Assembly (NCBI GenBank): GCA_031275535.1
Contig: JAISOR010000058.1
Location: forward strand, 1-10,461
Source of the DNA: Treponema sp.
GTDB taxonomy: Bacteria > Spirochaetota > Spirochaetia > Treponematales > Breznakiellaceae
Direction: 5' to 3'
DNA length: 10,461 nt
In this document: positions 1-6,384 of the stretch, one piece after another
Numbering within the stretch: the first letter of the stretch is position 1
How the letters are laid out: each line of letters opens with the position of its first letter
Notes under the pieces: model-generated
What the model was told of the DNA's origin: nothing
The model's database searches: none
Seen by the model: only the letters and a program-made list of their open reading frames with translations
Position numbers and translations under genes: made by a program

Positions 1-1
1 G

Positions 2-97
2 GAGGATTATCTTGAGGTGCCTGCGATATTCAGGGATTATAGATCCCATGAAGATCGGGAACCCCTGGAAAAACCCGGTTCCGACAGGGACGCGTGA
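2..97 (+). CDS. ftsZ: FtsZ cell-division GTPase, C-terminal end only (5' partial)
   Basis: Frame 2 is open from the window edge to a TGA at 95-97 and gives 31 residues. Residues 1-14 read EDYLEVPAIFRDYR, which fits the conserved FtsZ C-terminal peptide (acidic residues, then a 'D-I/V-P-x-F/I-L/F-R' core) that binds FtsA and other membrane tethers. FtsZ is the tubulin-like GTPase that forms the cytokinetic ring. The GTPase domain lies outside the window, so the call rests on this short motif plus context: in spirochaetes ftsZ precedes the TPR-dprA-hslVU-flgB block (family knowledge, recalled). About 17 hydrophilic residues follow the motif, more than in many FtsZ proteins. The stop is 3 bases before the next start, indicating the same operon. 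Another protein ending in a similar motif cannot be excluded. Confidence 0.72.
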   Translation, partial: EDYLEVPAIFRDYRSHEDREPLEKPGSDRDA

Positions 98-100
98 GCG

Positions 101-1003
101 ATGAACGGGCGGCCCCTGCTGGAACAGTATTACTCCCGGCTTATTGCCTTGGAACGCCGGGCTCCTCTGACCGCGGAAACCTACCGGCTCGAGATCCGCC
201 GTTTCCTCGATTGGCTGCGTCAGGAGAAGCTGGAGCTTGAAACCATTGATCCGCCCGCCCTGTCCCGCTATTTGGACACCCGCAGAAAGGCCGACGGTAT
301 AGATTCCCGCTCGGTGGCCAAGGCAATTTCCGCCCTTAGATCCTTTTTTAGATTTGTGATGGAGCGGGGCCAGCGCCCCGATAATCCCGCTTCCATTTTG
401 GAGTCTCCCAAGCGGAGCCTGCGCCTGCCGGGGGTGCTTTCCCGGGAATCGGTGGAGCGGATCCTGGCCGCGGTGGATACGGGGACCCCCCTGGGATTAC
501 GGGATCGGGCCCTTTTTGAACTGGTGTATTCCGCGGGGCTGAGGGTTTCGGAGGTTGCGGCCCTGAACGTGCAGGATCTCTTTTTCTCCGAAGGCATTGC
601 CCGGGTCCGGGGCAAGGGAAGCAAGGAACGGCTGGTTCCCTTTGGGGACGAAGCCGCCTGGTGGCTCCGCCGTTATCTGGAGGAGTCCCGGCCCCTTTTG
701 GCCGGCCATCGCCGGAATCCCGCCCTGTTTATCGGGCGCACGGGGAACCGGCTTTCCCGGAAGGGGATTTGGAAGAACTATGCGGGCCTTACGGGGCTGG
801 CGGGAACCGGCTCTAAGCTGCATACTTTAAGACATACCTATGCGACGGAGTTGCTGGCCGGCGGCGCGGATCTCCGGTCCGTACAGGAACTTTTGGGTCA
901 TGCGGATCTGGCCACCACCCAGATCTATACCCATGTGGATGTGTCCCTCCTTAGGGAAAGCCACCGGCGGTATATGCCTCAGTTACGGGATTACAGGAAA
1001 TGA
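101..1003 (+). CDS. xerD: XerD-type tyrosine recombinase
   Basis: A 300-residue site-specific recombinase that, paired with XerC, resolves chromosome dimers at dif during division. It has the usual two parts: an N-terminal SAM-like core-binding domain (about residues 4-92) and a C-terminal catalytic domain (about 110-295). The full catalytic set is visible: R148 in SAGLRVSE, K172 in the GKGSKER hairpin, H241 and R244 in HTLRHTYATE, H267 in LLGHADL, and nucleophile Y276 in TTQIYTHVD. R148 and K172 match the E. coli XerD numbering, and the end (THVDVSLLRESHRRYMP) resembles XerD more than XerC. ATG 101 follows the ftsZ stop by 3 bases, with AGGGA (86-90) ten bases upstream as a fair ribosome site. 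The end overlaps the next gene by 4 bases (ATGA). The XerD rather than XerC assignment is inference from motif style and length; membership of the Xer family is firm. Confidence 0.85.
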   Translation: MNGRPLLEQYYSRLIALERRAPLTAETYRLEIRRFLDWLRQEKLELETIDPPALSRYLDTRRKADGIDSRSVAKAISALRSFFRFVMERGQRPDNPASILESPKRSLRLPGVLSRESVERILAAVDTGTPLGLRDRALFELVYSAGLRVSEVAALNVQDLFFSEGIARVRGKGSKERLVPFGDEAAWWLRRYLEESRPLLAGHRRNPALFIGRTGNRLSRKGIWKNYAGLTGLAGTGSKLHTLRHTYATELLAGGADLRSVQELLGHADLATTQIYTHVDVSLLRESHRRYMPQLRDYRK

Positions 1004-1734
1004 GAGTCAAAAAAGAAGCGGCCATCGGAATACTGGTGGCGGCGATCCTGATCTTGGTCTTTACGGGCATTATTGTGTATCAGCGGCGGTCCGGCCGGAA
1101 CGCCCTGGCGCTGCGGATTGCGGAATTAAGCCCCCGGGGGGGTCCCCCCCAGACTATTGAAGATTTACGGGCCGCCATAAGCGCCTATGAGGCGCAGATA
1201 GAACAGCATGTCCGGGACGCGGCCCAGACGGGGATCTATTGGAAGATCCTCGCCACCCGGCTCCAGGACAGGGGCCTGCACCATGAGGCCCTGGAGGCCC
1301 TGGAACAGGCCCTGTATTACTACCCGGAGGATCCTTCCCTCCACTACCAGATCGGGGTTTCCGCGGGGATAGCGGCTAAATCCGCCTATGCCGGCCAGGA
1401 CCAGGAGCGGTACTATGGCCTCTCGGAAAGGGGGTATCTGCGGGCCATTGAGCTGGACCCCCGGTACGCCCGGCCCCGGTACGGCATCGGGGTCCTGTAT
1501 GTCTTTGAACTGAACCGGCCCCTGGAGGCGGTTCCCCATCTTCTGCGGTACCTGGAGATTACCACCAATGATGTGGACGCCATGTTTGTCCTGGCCAGGG
1601 CCTATTATATGGCCCAGGAGTACCAGCCGGCGGTGGATATCTATGATGAGATTATCCGCATTACCAAGGATGCGGATAAACGGGCCGAGGCCCTGAACAA
1701 TAAACAGTTCGTTTTGGATGCGCTTTATGGATAA
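1000..1734 (+). CDS. Membrane-anchored TPR protein of unknown function
   Basis: A 244-residue protein of unrecognised specific function. Residues 1-6 are basic (MRVKKE), followed by a strongly hydrophobic segment at about 7-27 and then Arg residues. This looks like an uncleaved N-terminal anchor; no lipobox is seen. The rest, from about residue 78, is helical and carries about four tetratricopeptide-like repeats: 80-110 (A-L-E-Q-A-L-x-x-Y-P-E-D-P), 112-154 (ending RAIELDP), 157-189 and 191-224 (ending AVDIYDEIIR). TPRs usually bind partner proteins. Topology by the positive-inside rule is unclear, because charges flank both sides. The start overlaps the xerD stop as ATGA and the end overlaps dprA by 8 bases, so expression is probably coupled. 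A TPR protein also sits between ftsZ and dprA in Borrelia (recalled), suggesting a conserved spirochaete role perhaps tied to division or the envelope; that is inference. A C5-G7-T-C7 run lies at codons 44-50. Confidence 0.85.
   Translation: MRVKKEAAIGILVAAILILVFTGIIVYQRRSGRNALALRIAELSPRGGPPQTIEDLRAAISAYEAQIEQHVRDAAQTGIYWKILATRLQDRGLHHEALEALEQALYYYPEDPSLHYQIGVSAGIAAKSAYAGQDQERYYGLSERGYLRAIELDPRYARPRYGIGVLYVFELNRPLEAVPHLLRYLEITTNDVDAMFVLARAYYMAQEYQPAVDIYDEIIRITKDADKRAEALNNKQFVLDALYG
1131..1150 (+). repeat. C5-G7-T-C7 homopolymer block inside the TPR gene
   Basis: Five C, seven G, one T and seven C run without interruption and encode Pro-Arg-Gly-Gly-Pro-Pro at codons 45-50, just after the membrane segment. 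The part 1136-1150 is a perfect inverted repeat around the single T. Such tracts are prone to slippage in replication or sequencing, and any one-base change would frameshift the gene before all of its TPRs. Confidence 0.9.
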
Positions 1735-2725
1735 ACGGGGCCTCTTGGATCTGATGATCATCCGCATCCCCGGCCTCTCCGCCGCGGGGCAGCTTAAGCT
1801 GGTCAAGGCCTTTGGGGAGGAGGGGGAATTGACCGGGCTTTCAAAAAGGGATATTGAGGGGATAACCGGCCGTTCCCCGGACCGGTATTCCTGGACCATG
1901 GATGCCCTGCGGGCCCGGGCGGAGGGGGATGCGGAGGCGGCCCGGCTCCGGGGCATCGCCTATGTTTCCTATGTAAGCCCCGGCTATCCCCCCCTGCTCC
2001 GGGAACTCTGGGATCCGCCGGCGGTGCTGTTCTACCGGGGGGCCCTTCCCGACCCCGAAAAGCCCCTGGCCGCGGTGGTGGGAACCCGGCGGCCCTCGGG
2101 GGCCGGGGCCGCGGCGGCCTACGATATGGCCCGGGCCCTGGCCCGGGGGGGAGTGCCGGTGGTTTCCGGCCTGGCCCTGGGTATTGACGCCATGGCCCAC
2201 CGGGGAAACCTGGAAGGGGGCGGGGCTACCCTGGCGGTCCTGGGCTCCGGGCTGGATCAGATCTACCCCGCCTCGAACCGTATGCTGGCCCGGCGGATCC
2301 TCGAAACCGGGGGAGCGTTGATAAGCGAATATCCCCCCGGCACGGGGCCCCAAAAATGGCATTTCCCCGCGCGGAACCGGATCATTTCCGGCCTTGCCCG
2401 GGGGACCCTTATTGTTGAGGCGCCCCGGTCTTCGGGGGCCCTGATCACCGCCCAGTTTGCCCTTGATCAGGGCCGGGACCTCTGGGTTGCTTCGGCGGGG
2501 ATCGCCTCCCCCCTGGGGGAGGGGAACCGGAAACTTGCCGAAGAGGGGGCCCGGATTGTTTCCTCCGCCGGGGATATCCTGGCCGAATGGGGACTCCCGG
2601 GCCGGGAAGACGGGGGTTCCGGCCCCGGCGGGCAGGAGCCCGGCCCCGGCGAGCCTGGTTGTTCAAGGGGGGCCGCCTTGGCATCGTCCTTAGCGCGGTC
2701 CCTGAATATCGTTTATGAGGATTAG
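1727..2725 (+). CDS. dprA: DNA-processing protein DprA (Smf)
   Basis: DprA binds incoming single-stranded DNA and loads RecA onto it during transformation; homologues are widespread in bacteria with no known competence. From the chosen start the protein has 332 residues: a small helical N-terminal region (about 1-60), then the Rossmann-like core. Core motifs (about residues 115-282) are VVGTRRPSGAG, VSGLALGIDAMAH, LGSGLDQIYP, ALISEYPPG, the signature FPARNRIISGLA, EAPRSSGALITA and GEGNRKLAEEGA. The tail after about residue 287 is rich in Gly and Pro and ends without an obvious winged-helix domain. The start at 1727 has GGA (1716-1718) eight bases upstream; an in-frame ATG at 1718, three codons earlier, has no ribosome site but is possible. 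The start overlaps the TPR gene by 8 bases. topA begins 6 bases after the stop. No other competence gene is visible here. Confidence 0.95.
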   Translation: MDKRGLLDLMIIRIPGLSAAGQLKLVKAFGEEGELTGLSKRDIEGITGRSPDRYSWTMDALRARAEGDAEAARLRGIAYVSYVSPGYPPLLRELWDPPAVLFYRGALPDPEKPLAAVVGTRRPSGAGAAAAYDMARALARGGVPVVSGLALGIDAMAHRGNLEGGGATLAVLGSGLDQIYPASNRMLARRILETGGALISEYPPGTGPQKWHFPARNRIISGLARGTLIVEAPRSSGALITAQFALDQGRDLWVASAGIASPLGEGNRKLAEEGARIVSSAGDILAEWGLPGREDGGSGPGGQEPGPGEPGCSRGAALASSLARSLNIVYED

Positions 2726-2731
2726 AAAAGC

Positions 2732-4858
2732 ATGGCGTCAAAGAACGAAAAAAAGACAAAGGACAAGAAGACCCTGGTCATCGTGGAATCTCCGGCTAAG
2801 GCAAAGACCATCGAAAAATACCTGGGTCCTTCTTACACCGTAAAGGCCTCTATGGGACACCTCATAGATCTGCCCAAATCCCGGCTGGCCATCGACGTGG
2901 ATCACGACTTCGAGCCCGAATACATCACCGTCCGGGGGCGGGCCAAGCTCTTAAAGGAGCTCCAGGGGGACGCCAAAAAGGCGGAGACCGTACTCCTGGC
3001 CAGTGATAATGACCGGGAAGGGGAGGCCATCGCCTATCATTTGCGGAACGCCATTACCGCTAAAACCGCCAAGGTCCCCATCCGGCGGATCAGTTTTAAC
3101 GAGATTACCCCCATGGCGATTAAGGATGCGGTGGACCATCCTGCGGGCATTGACGAAGCCAAGGTCAACGCCCAGAAGGCCCGGCGGGTTTTGGATCGCC
3201 TGGTGGGTTACAACCTTTCGCCCCTGCTCTGGAAGAAGGTAAAGAACGGCCTCTCCGCCGGGCGGGTGCAGTCCGTGGCCCTGCGGCTTATCTGCGAACG
3301 GGAAAAGGAGGTGGAATCCTTTATCCCCGAGGAATACTGGACCCTGGAGGCGGATTTTAAGGTGGGAAAGGCTTCCTTTACCGCCCAATTGGTAAGCTGG
3401 CAGGGGAACAAGCCGGACTTAAAAAGCGAGGCCGAGGTCAAGGCCATTATGGATAAGCTGGCCGGCGTTGACTGCGTGGTCCGGGATGTCCGGGAAACCG
3501 ACAAGACCGTAAGACCCAAGCCGCCTTTTACCACCTCCCAGCTCCAGCAGACCGCGGCGAACCGCCTTGGCTTTACGAGCAAGAAAACCATGCAGATAGC
3601 CCAGCAGCTCTACGAGGGGATAAACATCGGCAGCTCCCGGGTGGGGCTTATCACCTATATGCGTACCGACTCGGTCAGGATTTCCCAGCTTGCCCTGGAT
3701 GAGGTCCGTACCTGGATCGGTTCCCAATACCCCAAGGATCTCCCCGAAAAGGCGGTGGAGTACACGGTGGGGAAAAAGGCCCAGGACGCCCATGAAGCCA
3801 TCAGGCCCACCTATGTAAACTATACCCCCGATGAGGTAAAAGAACATCTGTCCAAGGATCAGCTCCGGCTCTATGCGATTATCTGGGAGCGCTTTGTGTC
3901 GAGCCAGATGAATAGCGCCAAAACCCGGACCGTCAGCACCGATATTCAGGCCGGGGAGGGGCTGTTCAGGATCGCGGGGACCAAGGTGGTGGAAAAGGGT
4001 TTCTACAAGGTAATGAAGATCCTGGGAAAAGAGGACAAGGGAAGCGCCTTCCCGGTCCTTAAGGTTGGGGACAAGGTGCAGATCGACAAGTTCCACCCGG
4101 AACAGCATTTTACCCAGGGCCCGCCCCGGTACACCGACGCTTCCATCGTAAAAACCCTGGAAGAAAAGGGCATTGGCCGGCCCTCTACCTACGCGCCCAC
4201 CATTTCGGTTCTGCTGGACAGGTACTACGTTACCCGGTCCAATAAACAGCTGGTCCCCACCCTGCTGGGCAGGATGATCTGCGACATGCTGGTGGAGTAT
4301 TTTCCCCATGTGGTGGATGCGGGTTTTACCGCCTCCATGGAAACCAAGCTCGATGAGGTAGAGGAAAGCCAGCTCCTCTGGCCGGACATGATCCGGGATT
4401 TTTACTTTCCCTTTAAGGAACAGGTGGATGAGGTGGGAAAAACCCTGGAGTCCTTTAAGGGTTCCCTGGACGAGGCCACCGATTATGTCTGCGAAAAATG
4501 CGGCAAGCCCATGGTAAAAAAACTTGGCCGCTTCGGGTTCTTTTTGGCCTGCTCCGGCTTCCCGGAATGCCACAATACCCGCTCCATTCCCCTGGCCAAG
4601 TGCCCCCGGCCGGGCTGCGGGGGGGACATCGTGGCCCGCAAGACCAAGGGCAGGGGCAAGGAATTTTACGGATGCACCAATTACCCGGACTGTGATTTTA
4701 TTAGCCATTTTAAGCCCATAAACCAGAACTGCCCCAGGTGCGGGCAATTTATGGTAGAGAAATACGATAAGAAGAACGGGGCCCATAAGGCCTGTATCAA
4801 CCCGGATTGCGATTATCTCCACTCCAGCGACGATGAGGAGCCGGACAATGGTACATAA
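2732..4858 (+). CDS. topA: DNA topoisomerase I (type IA)
   Basis: A 708-residue enzyme that relaxes negative supercoils through a transient 5'-phosphotyrosine link. The Toprim domain starts near residue 13 (LVIVESPAKAKTIEKYL, with catalytic E19) and carries the metal-binding acidic triad D92, D94, E96 in SDNDREGEAIAYHL. The active-site tyrosine is Y309, with R311, in GLITYMRTDS. Other hallmarks are SAGRVQSVALRL (175-186), AHEAIRPT (353-360) and KGIGRPSTYAPT (479-490). The C-terminus holds three four-cysteine zinc ribbons: C587/C590/C607/C613, C624/C629/C648/C654 and C667/C670/C688/C693. It ends in an acidic tail. Length and domain order are typical of bacterial TopA. ATG 2732 has GAGGA (2717-2721) ten bases upstream. 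The 3' end overlaps the xerC start by 11 bases, so the tail codons also carry the xerC ribosome site. Confidence 0.98.
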   Translation: MASKNEKKTKDKKTLVIVESPAKAKTIEKYLGPSYTVKASMGHLIDLPKSRLAIDVDHDFEPEYITVRGRAKLLKELQGDAKKAETVLLASDNDREGEAIAYHLRNAITAKTAKVPIRRISFNEITPMAIKDAVDHPAGIDEAKVNAQKARRVLDRLVGYNLSPLLWKKVKNGLSAGRVQSVALRLICEREKEVESFIPEEYWTLEADFKVGKASFTAQLVSWQGNKPDLKSEAEVKAIMDKLAGVDCVVRDVRETDKTVRPKPPFTTSQLQQTAANRLGFTSKKTMQIAQQLYEGINIGSSRVGLITYMRTDSVRISQLALDEVRTWIGSQYPKDLPEKAVEYTVGKKAQDAHEAIRPTYVNYTPDEVKEHLSKDQLRLYAIIWERFVSSQMNSAKTRTVSTDIQAGEGLFRIAGTKVVEKGFYKVMKILGKEDKGSAFPVLKVGDKVQIDKFHPEQHFTQGPPRYTDASIVKTLEEKGIGRPSTYAPTISVLLDRYYVTRSNKQLVPTLLGRMICDMLVEYFPHVVDAGFTASMETKLDEVEESQLLWPDMIRDFYFPFKEQVDEVGKTLESFKGSLDEATDYVCEKCGKPMVKKLGRFGFFLACSGFPECHNTRSIPLAKCPRPGCGGDIVARKTKGRGKEFYGCTNYPDCDFISHFKPINQNCPRCGQFMVEKYDKKNGAHKACINPDCDYLHSSDDEEPDNGT
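4835..4840 (+). promoter_or_regulatory. Ribosome binding site of xerC, inside topA
   Basis: GAGGAG lies 7 bases before ATG 4848 and decides the xerC start. An in-frame ATG at 4833 overlaps this site and has no Shine-Dalgarno sequence of its own, so it is unlikely to be the start. The site is formed by the last topA codons (Glu-Glu), which suggests translational coupling of the two genes. Confidence 0.75.
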
Positions 4859-5819
4859 ACCGCCGGTCCGCCCCGGGGACGCAAGCATCCTGGGAGAATA
4901 CCTCCGTTATCTCGGTTCGGTCCGGGGGGTGTCGGGGCGGACCCTCCGGTCCTATGGGACCGATTTATTCCGGTTCGCCGCGTACTGCGAAAACCACGGC
5001 GTCAGCCCGGAGGGGGCTTCCCCCGGGGAGGTCCAGGGCTTTATCGGCGATTTAAGCGCCGAGGGGATCGCTTCGGTAAGCGTGAACCGGGCCCTTTCGG
5101 CGATCCGGGGCTTTTACCGCTGGCTTATCCGTTTCGGGTACCGCCGGGATAACCCCGCCGGGACCCTGCGGAACCTTAAGACCCCCCAAGCCCTGCCGTC
5201 CTTTCTCTGGGAAGAGGAGATGGCGGACTTTGCGGAGTCGCCGGAAAGGGCGGGCATTTTGTGGCCCCTCCGGGATAAGGCCCTGATTCTGACCATGTAT
5301 TCCGCGGGGCTCCGAATTTCAGAATTGGCCTCCCTGTCCATGGAGACCCTGGATCCCCGCCTGACCGGAGGCCGGGTCCTGGGAAAGGGAAACAAGGAAC
5401 GGTATGTGTTTTTTTCCGATGAAGCCCGGGAAGCCCTGGGGGCCTATATGCCGGCCCGGCAGAGCCGGATCATGGGGGAGAATCCCACGGACCGGCTTTT
5501 TGTCAGCCGCCGGGGCGGGCCCCTCTCGGTCCCCGGCATACGCTGGATCATCCGCCAATATGCGGAACGGTCGGGGCTGCACAAGAACGTGCATCCCCAT
5601 GCCCTAAGGCATAGCTTTGCCACCCATCTGGTCAACGCGGGCTGTGATATCCGGGTAATACAGGAACTTTTGGGCCATGCCAGTCTGTCCACCACCCAGC
5701 GCTATGCCCATGTGGATATTGAACATTTAAAACGGGTTTATGCCGCGGCCCATCCCCACGGGGGCAGGGTGGGGAGAAGGGAAACCGGGCAGCGGGAAAA
5801 AACGGAAGAGGGAGTGTAA
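4848..5819 (+). CDS. xerC: XerC-type tyrosine recombinase
   Basis: A 323-residue tyrosine recombinase, predicted partner of the XerD-type protein at 101-1003 in dimer resolution at dif. Residues about 12-100 form the SAM-like DNA-binding domain and 115-300 the catalytic domain. Catalytic residues are all present: R156 (SAGLRISEL), K180 (LGKGNKER), H251 and R254 ([12 protein letters not shown]), H277 (LLGHASL) and Y286 (TTQRYAHVD). The stretch [13 protein letters not shown] and the ending [11 protein letters not shown] are close to E. coli XerC, which supports XerC over XerD. About 20 hydrophilic, charged residues follow the last conserved helix, a tail not usual for XerC. The start is set by GAGGAG at 4835-4840. 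The gene overlaps topA by 11 bases, and hslV starts one base after its stop. I found no dif-like 28-bp site in the window. Confidence 0.9.
   Translation: MVHKPPVRPGDASILGEYLRYLGSVRGVSGRTLRSYGTDLFRFAAYCENHGVSPEGASPGEVQGFIGDLSAEGIASVSVNRALSAIRGFYRWLIRFGYRRDNPAGTLRNLKTPQALPSFLWEEEMADFAESPERAGILWPLRDKALILTMYSAGLRISELASLSMETLDPRLTGGRVLGKGNKERYVFFSDEAREALGAYMPARQSRIMGENPTDRLFVSRRGGPLSVPGIRWIIRQYAERSGLHKNVHPHALRHSFATHLVNAGCDIRVIQELLGHASLSTTQRYAHVDIEHLKRVYAAAHPHGGRVGRRETGQREKTEEGV
5807..5814 (+). promoter_or_regulatory. Ribosome binding site of hslV
   Basis: AGAGGGAG lies 6 bases before ATG 5821. It supports that start over an upstream in-frame ATG at 5740, which lies within xerC and would add 27 residues unrelated to HslV. 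Confidence 0.7.
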
Positions 5820-5820
5820 G

Positions 5821-6384
5821 ATGAAGGGACGAAAAAACAAAACAGACGGCAGGGAGTTCCGTTCCACCACGGTTCTTGCGGTTCGCCGGGATGGAAAGGT
5901 AGCCATGGCCGGGGACGGCCAGGTAACGCTGGGCGAAACGGTGGTGAAGAATAACGCGTGCAAGGTCAGGCGCCTCTGGAACGACCGGGTCCTCTGCGGC
6001 TTCGCGGGGGCCACCGCGGACGCCTTTACCCTCTTTGACCGCTTTGAGGAGAAACTCAAGGAATACTCCGGCGACCTCGCCAGGGCGGCGGTGGAACTGG
6101 CCACCGAGTGGCGTACCGACCGGTCCCTCAGACGGCTGGAGGCCATGCTTCTGGTGGCGGATCAGAGCAAGACCCTCCTTATTTCCGGCACCGGGGACGT
6201 GATAGAACCGGCGGAAAGCGCCCTGGCCATTGGGTCCGGGGGCAATTACGCCTATGCGGCGGCCCTGGCATACCTGGACGGCAGCAATCTTTCCGCCGCG
6301 GAAATCGCCACGCGGAGCCTGCGTATTGCCGGAGATATCTGTATATACACTAACGGGCATATCACCCTGGAGGAATTAAACTAA
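5821..6384 (+). CDS. hslV: HslV, ATP-dependent protease peptidase subunit
   Basis: A 187-residue threonine peptidase that forms the double-hexamer chamber of the cytoplasmic HslUV (ClpYQ) protease; substrates are fed by HslU. The N-terminal-nucleophile fold begins at [19 protein letters not shown], where T16 aligns with the catalytic Thr1 of E. coli HslV, K48 with its Lys33 and S139 with the conserved serine in AIGSGG. Other family motifs are [13 protein letters not shown] (60-72), [10 protein letters not shown] (92-101) and GDICIYTN (171-178). Fifteen residues precede T16, so maturation must remove a short basic leader rather than only the initiator Met. The 564-base gene starts one base after xerC, and its stop TAA shares one base with the hslU ATG (TAATG), a classic coupling arrangement that helps balanced subunit supply. 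Confidence 0.96.
   Translation: MKGRKNKTDGREFRSTTVLAVRRDGKVAMAGDGQVTLGETVVKNNACKVRRLWNDRVLCGFAGATADAFTLFDRFEEKLKEYSGDLARAAVELATEWRTDRSLRRLEAMLLVADQSKTLLISGTGDVIEPAESALAIGSGGNYAYAAALAYLDGSNLSAAEIATRSLRIAGDICIYTNGHITLEELN
6369..6374 (+). promoter_or_regulatory. Ribosome binding site of hslU, inside hslV
   Basis: GGAGGA, nine bases before ATG 6384, is contained in the last hslV codons (Leu-Glu-Glu). Together with the TAATG overlap it points to coupled translation of the two subunits. Confidence 0.7.

Noticed and set aside
2145..2151. G7 or C7 runs in dprA (also 1988-1994) and topA (4619-4625) as phase-variable tracts.
   Set aside because: They lie in housekeeping genes, are no longer than others in the window, and are explained by favoured GGG and CCC codons.
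4833..4847. An alternative xerC start five codons upstream.
   Set aside because: This ATG overlaps the GAGGAG site that serves ATG 4848 and has no Shine-Dalgarno sequence itself.
3419..4888. A 489-codon minus-strand open frame opposite topA, and similar long ones at 6381-7784 and 9263-10402.
   Set aside because: They lie wholly or almost wholly across well-identified genes, are rich in Gly, Pro, His and Leu, show no family motif, and arise because strong GGG/CCC/GCC codon bias suppresses stops in the opposite frame.
101..5819. The two tyrosine recombinases as integrases marking a genomic island.
   Set aside because: There are no attachment-site repeats, tRNA, phage or transposon genes; both match housekeeping Xer proteins in length and motifs and are tightly packed in a core operon.
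5740..5820. An in-frame N-terminal extension of hslV by 27 residues from ATG 5740.
   Set aside because: It sits within the xerC coding region, has no ribosome site, and would move the catalytic Thr further inside; ATG 5821 has AGAGGGAG at ideal spacing.
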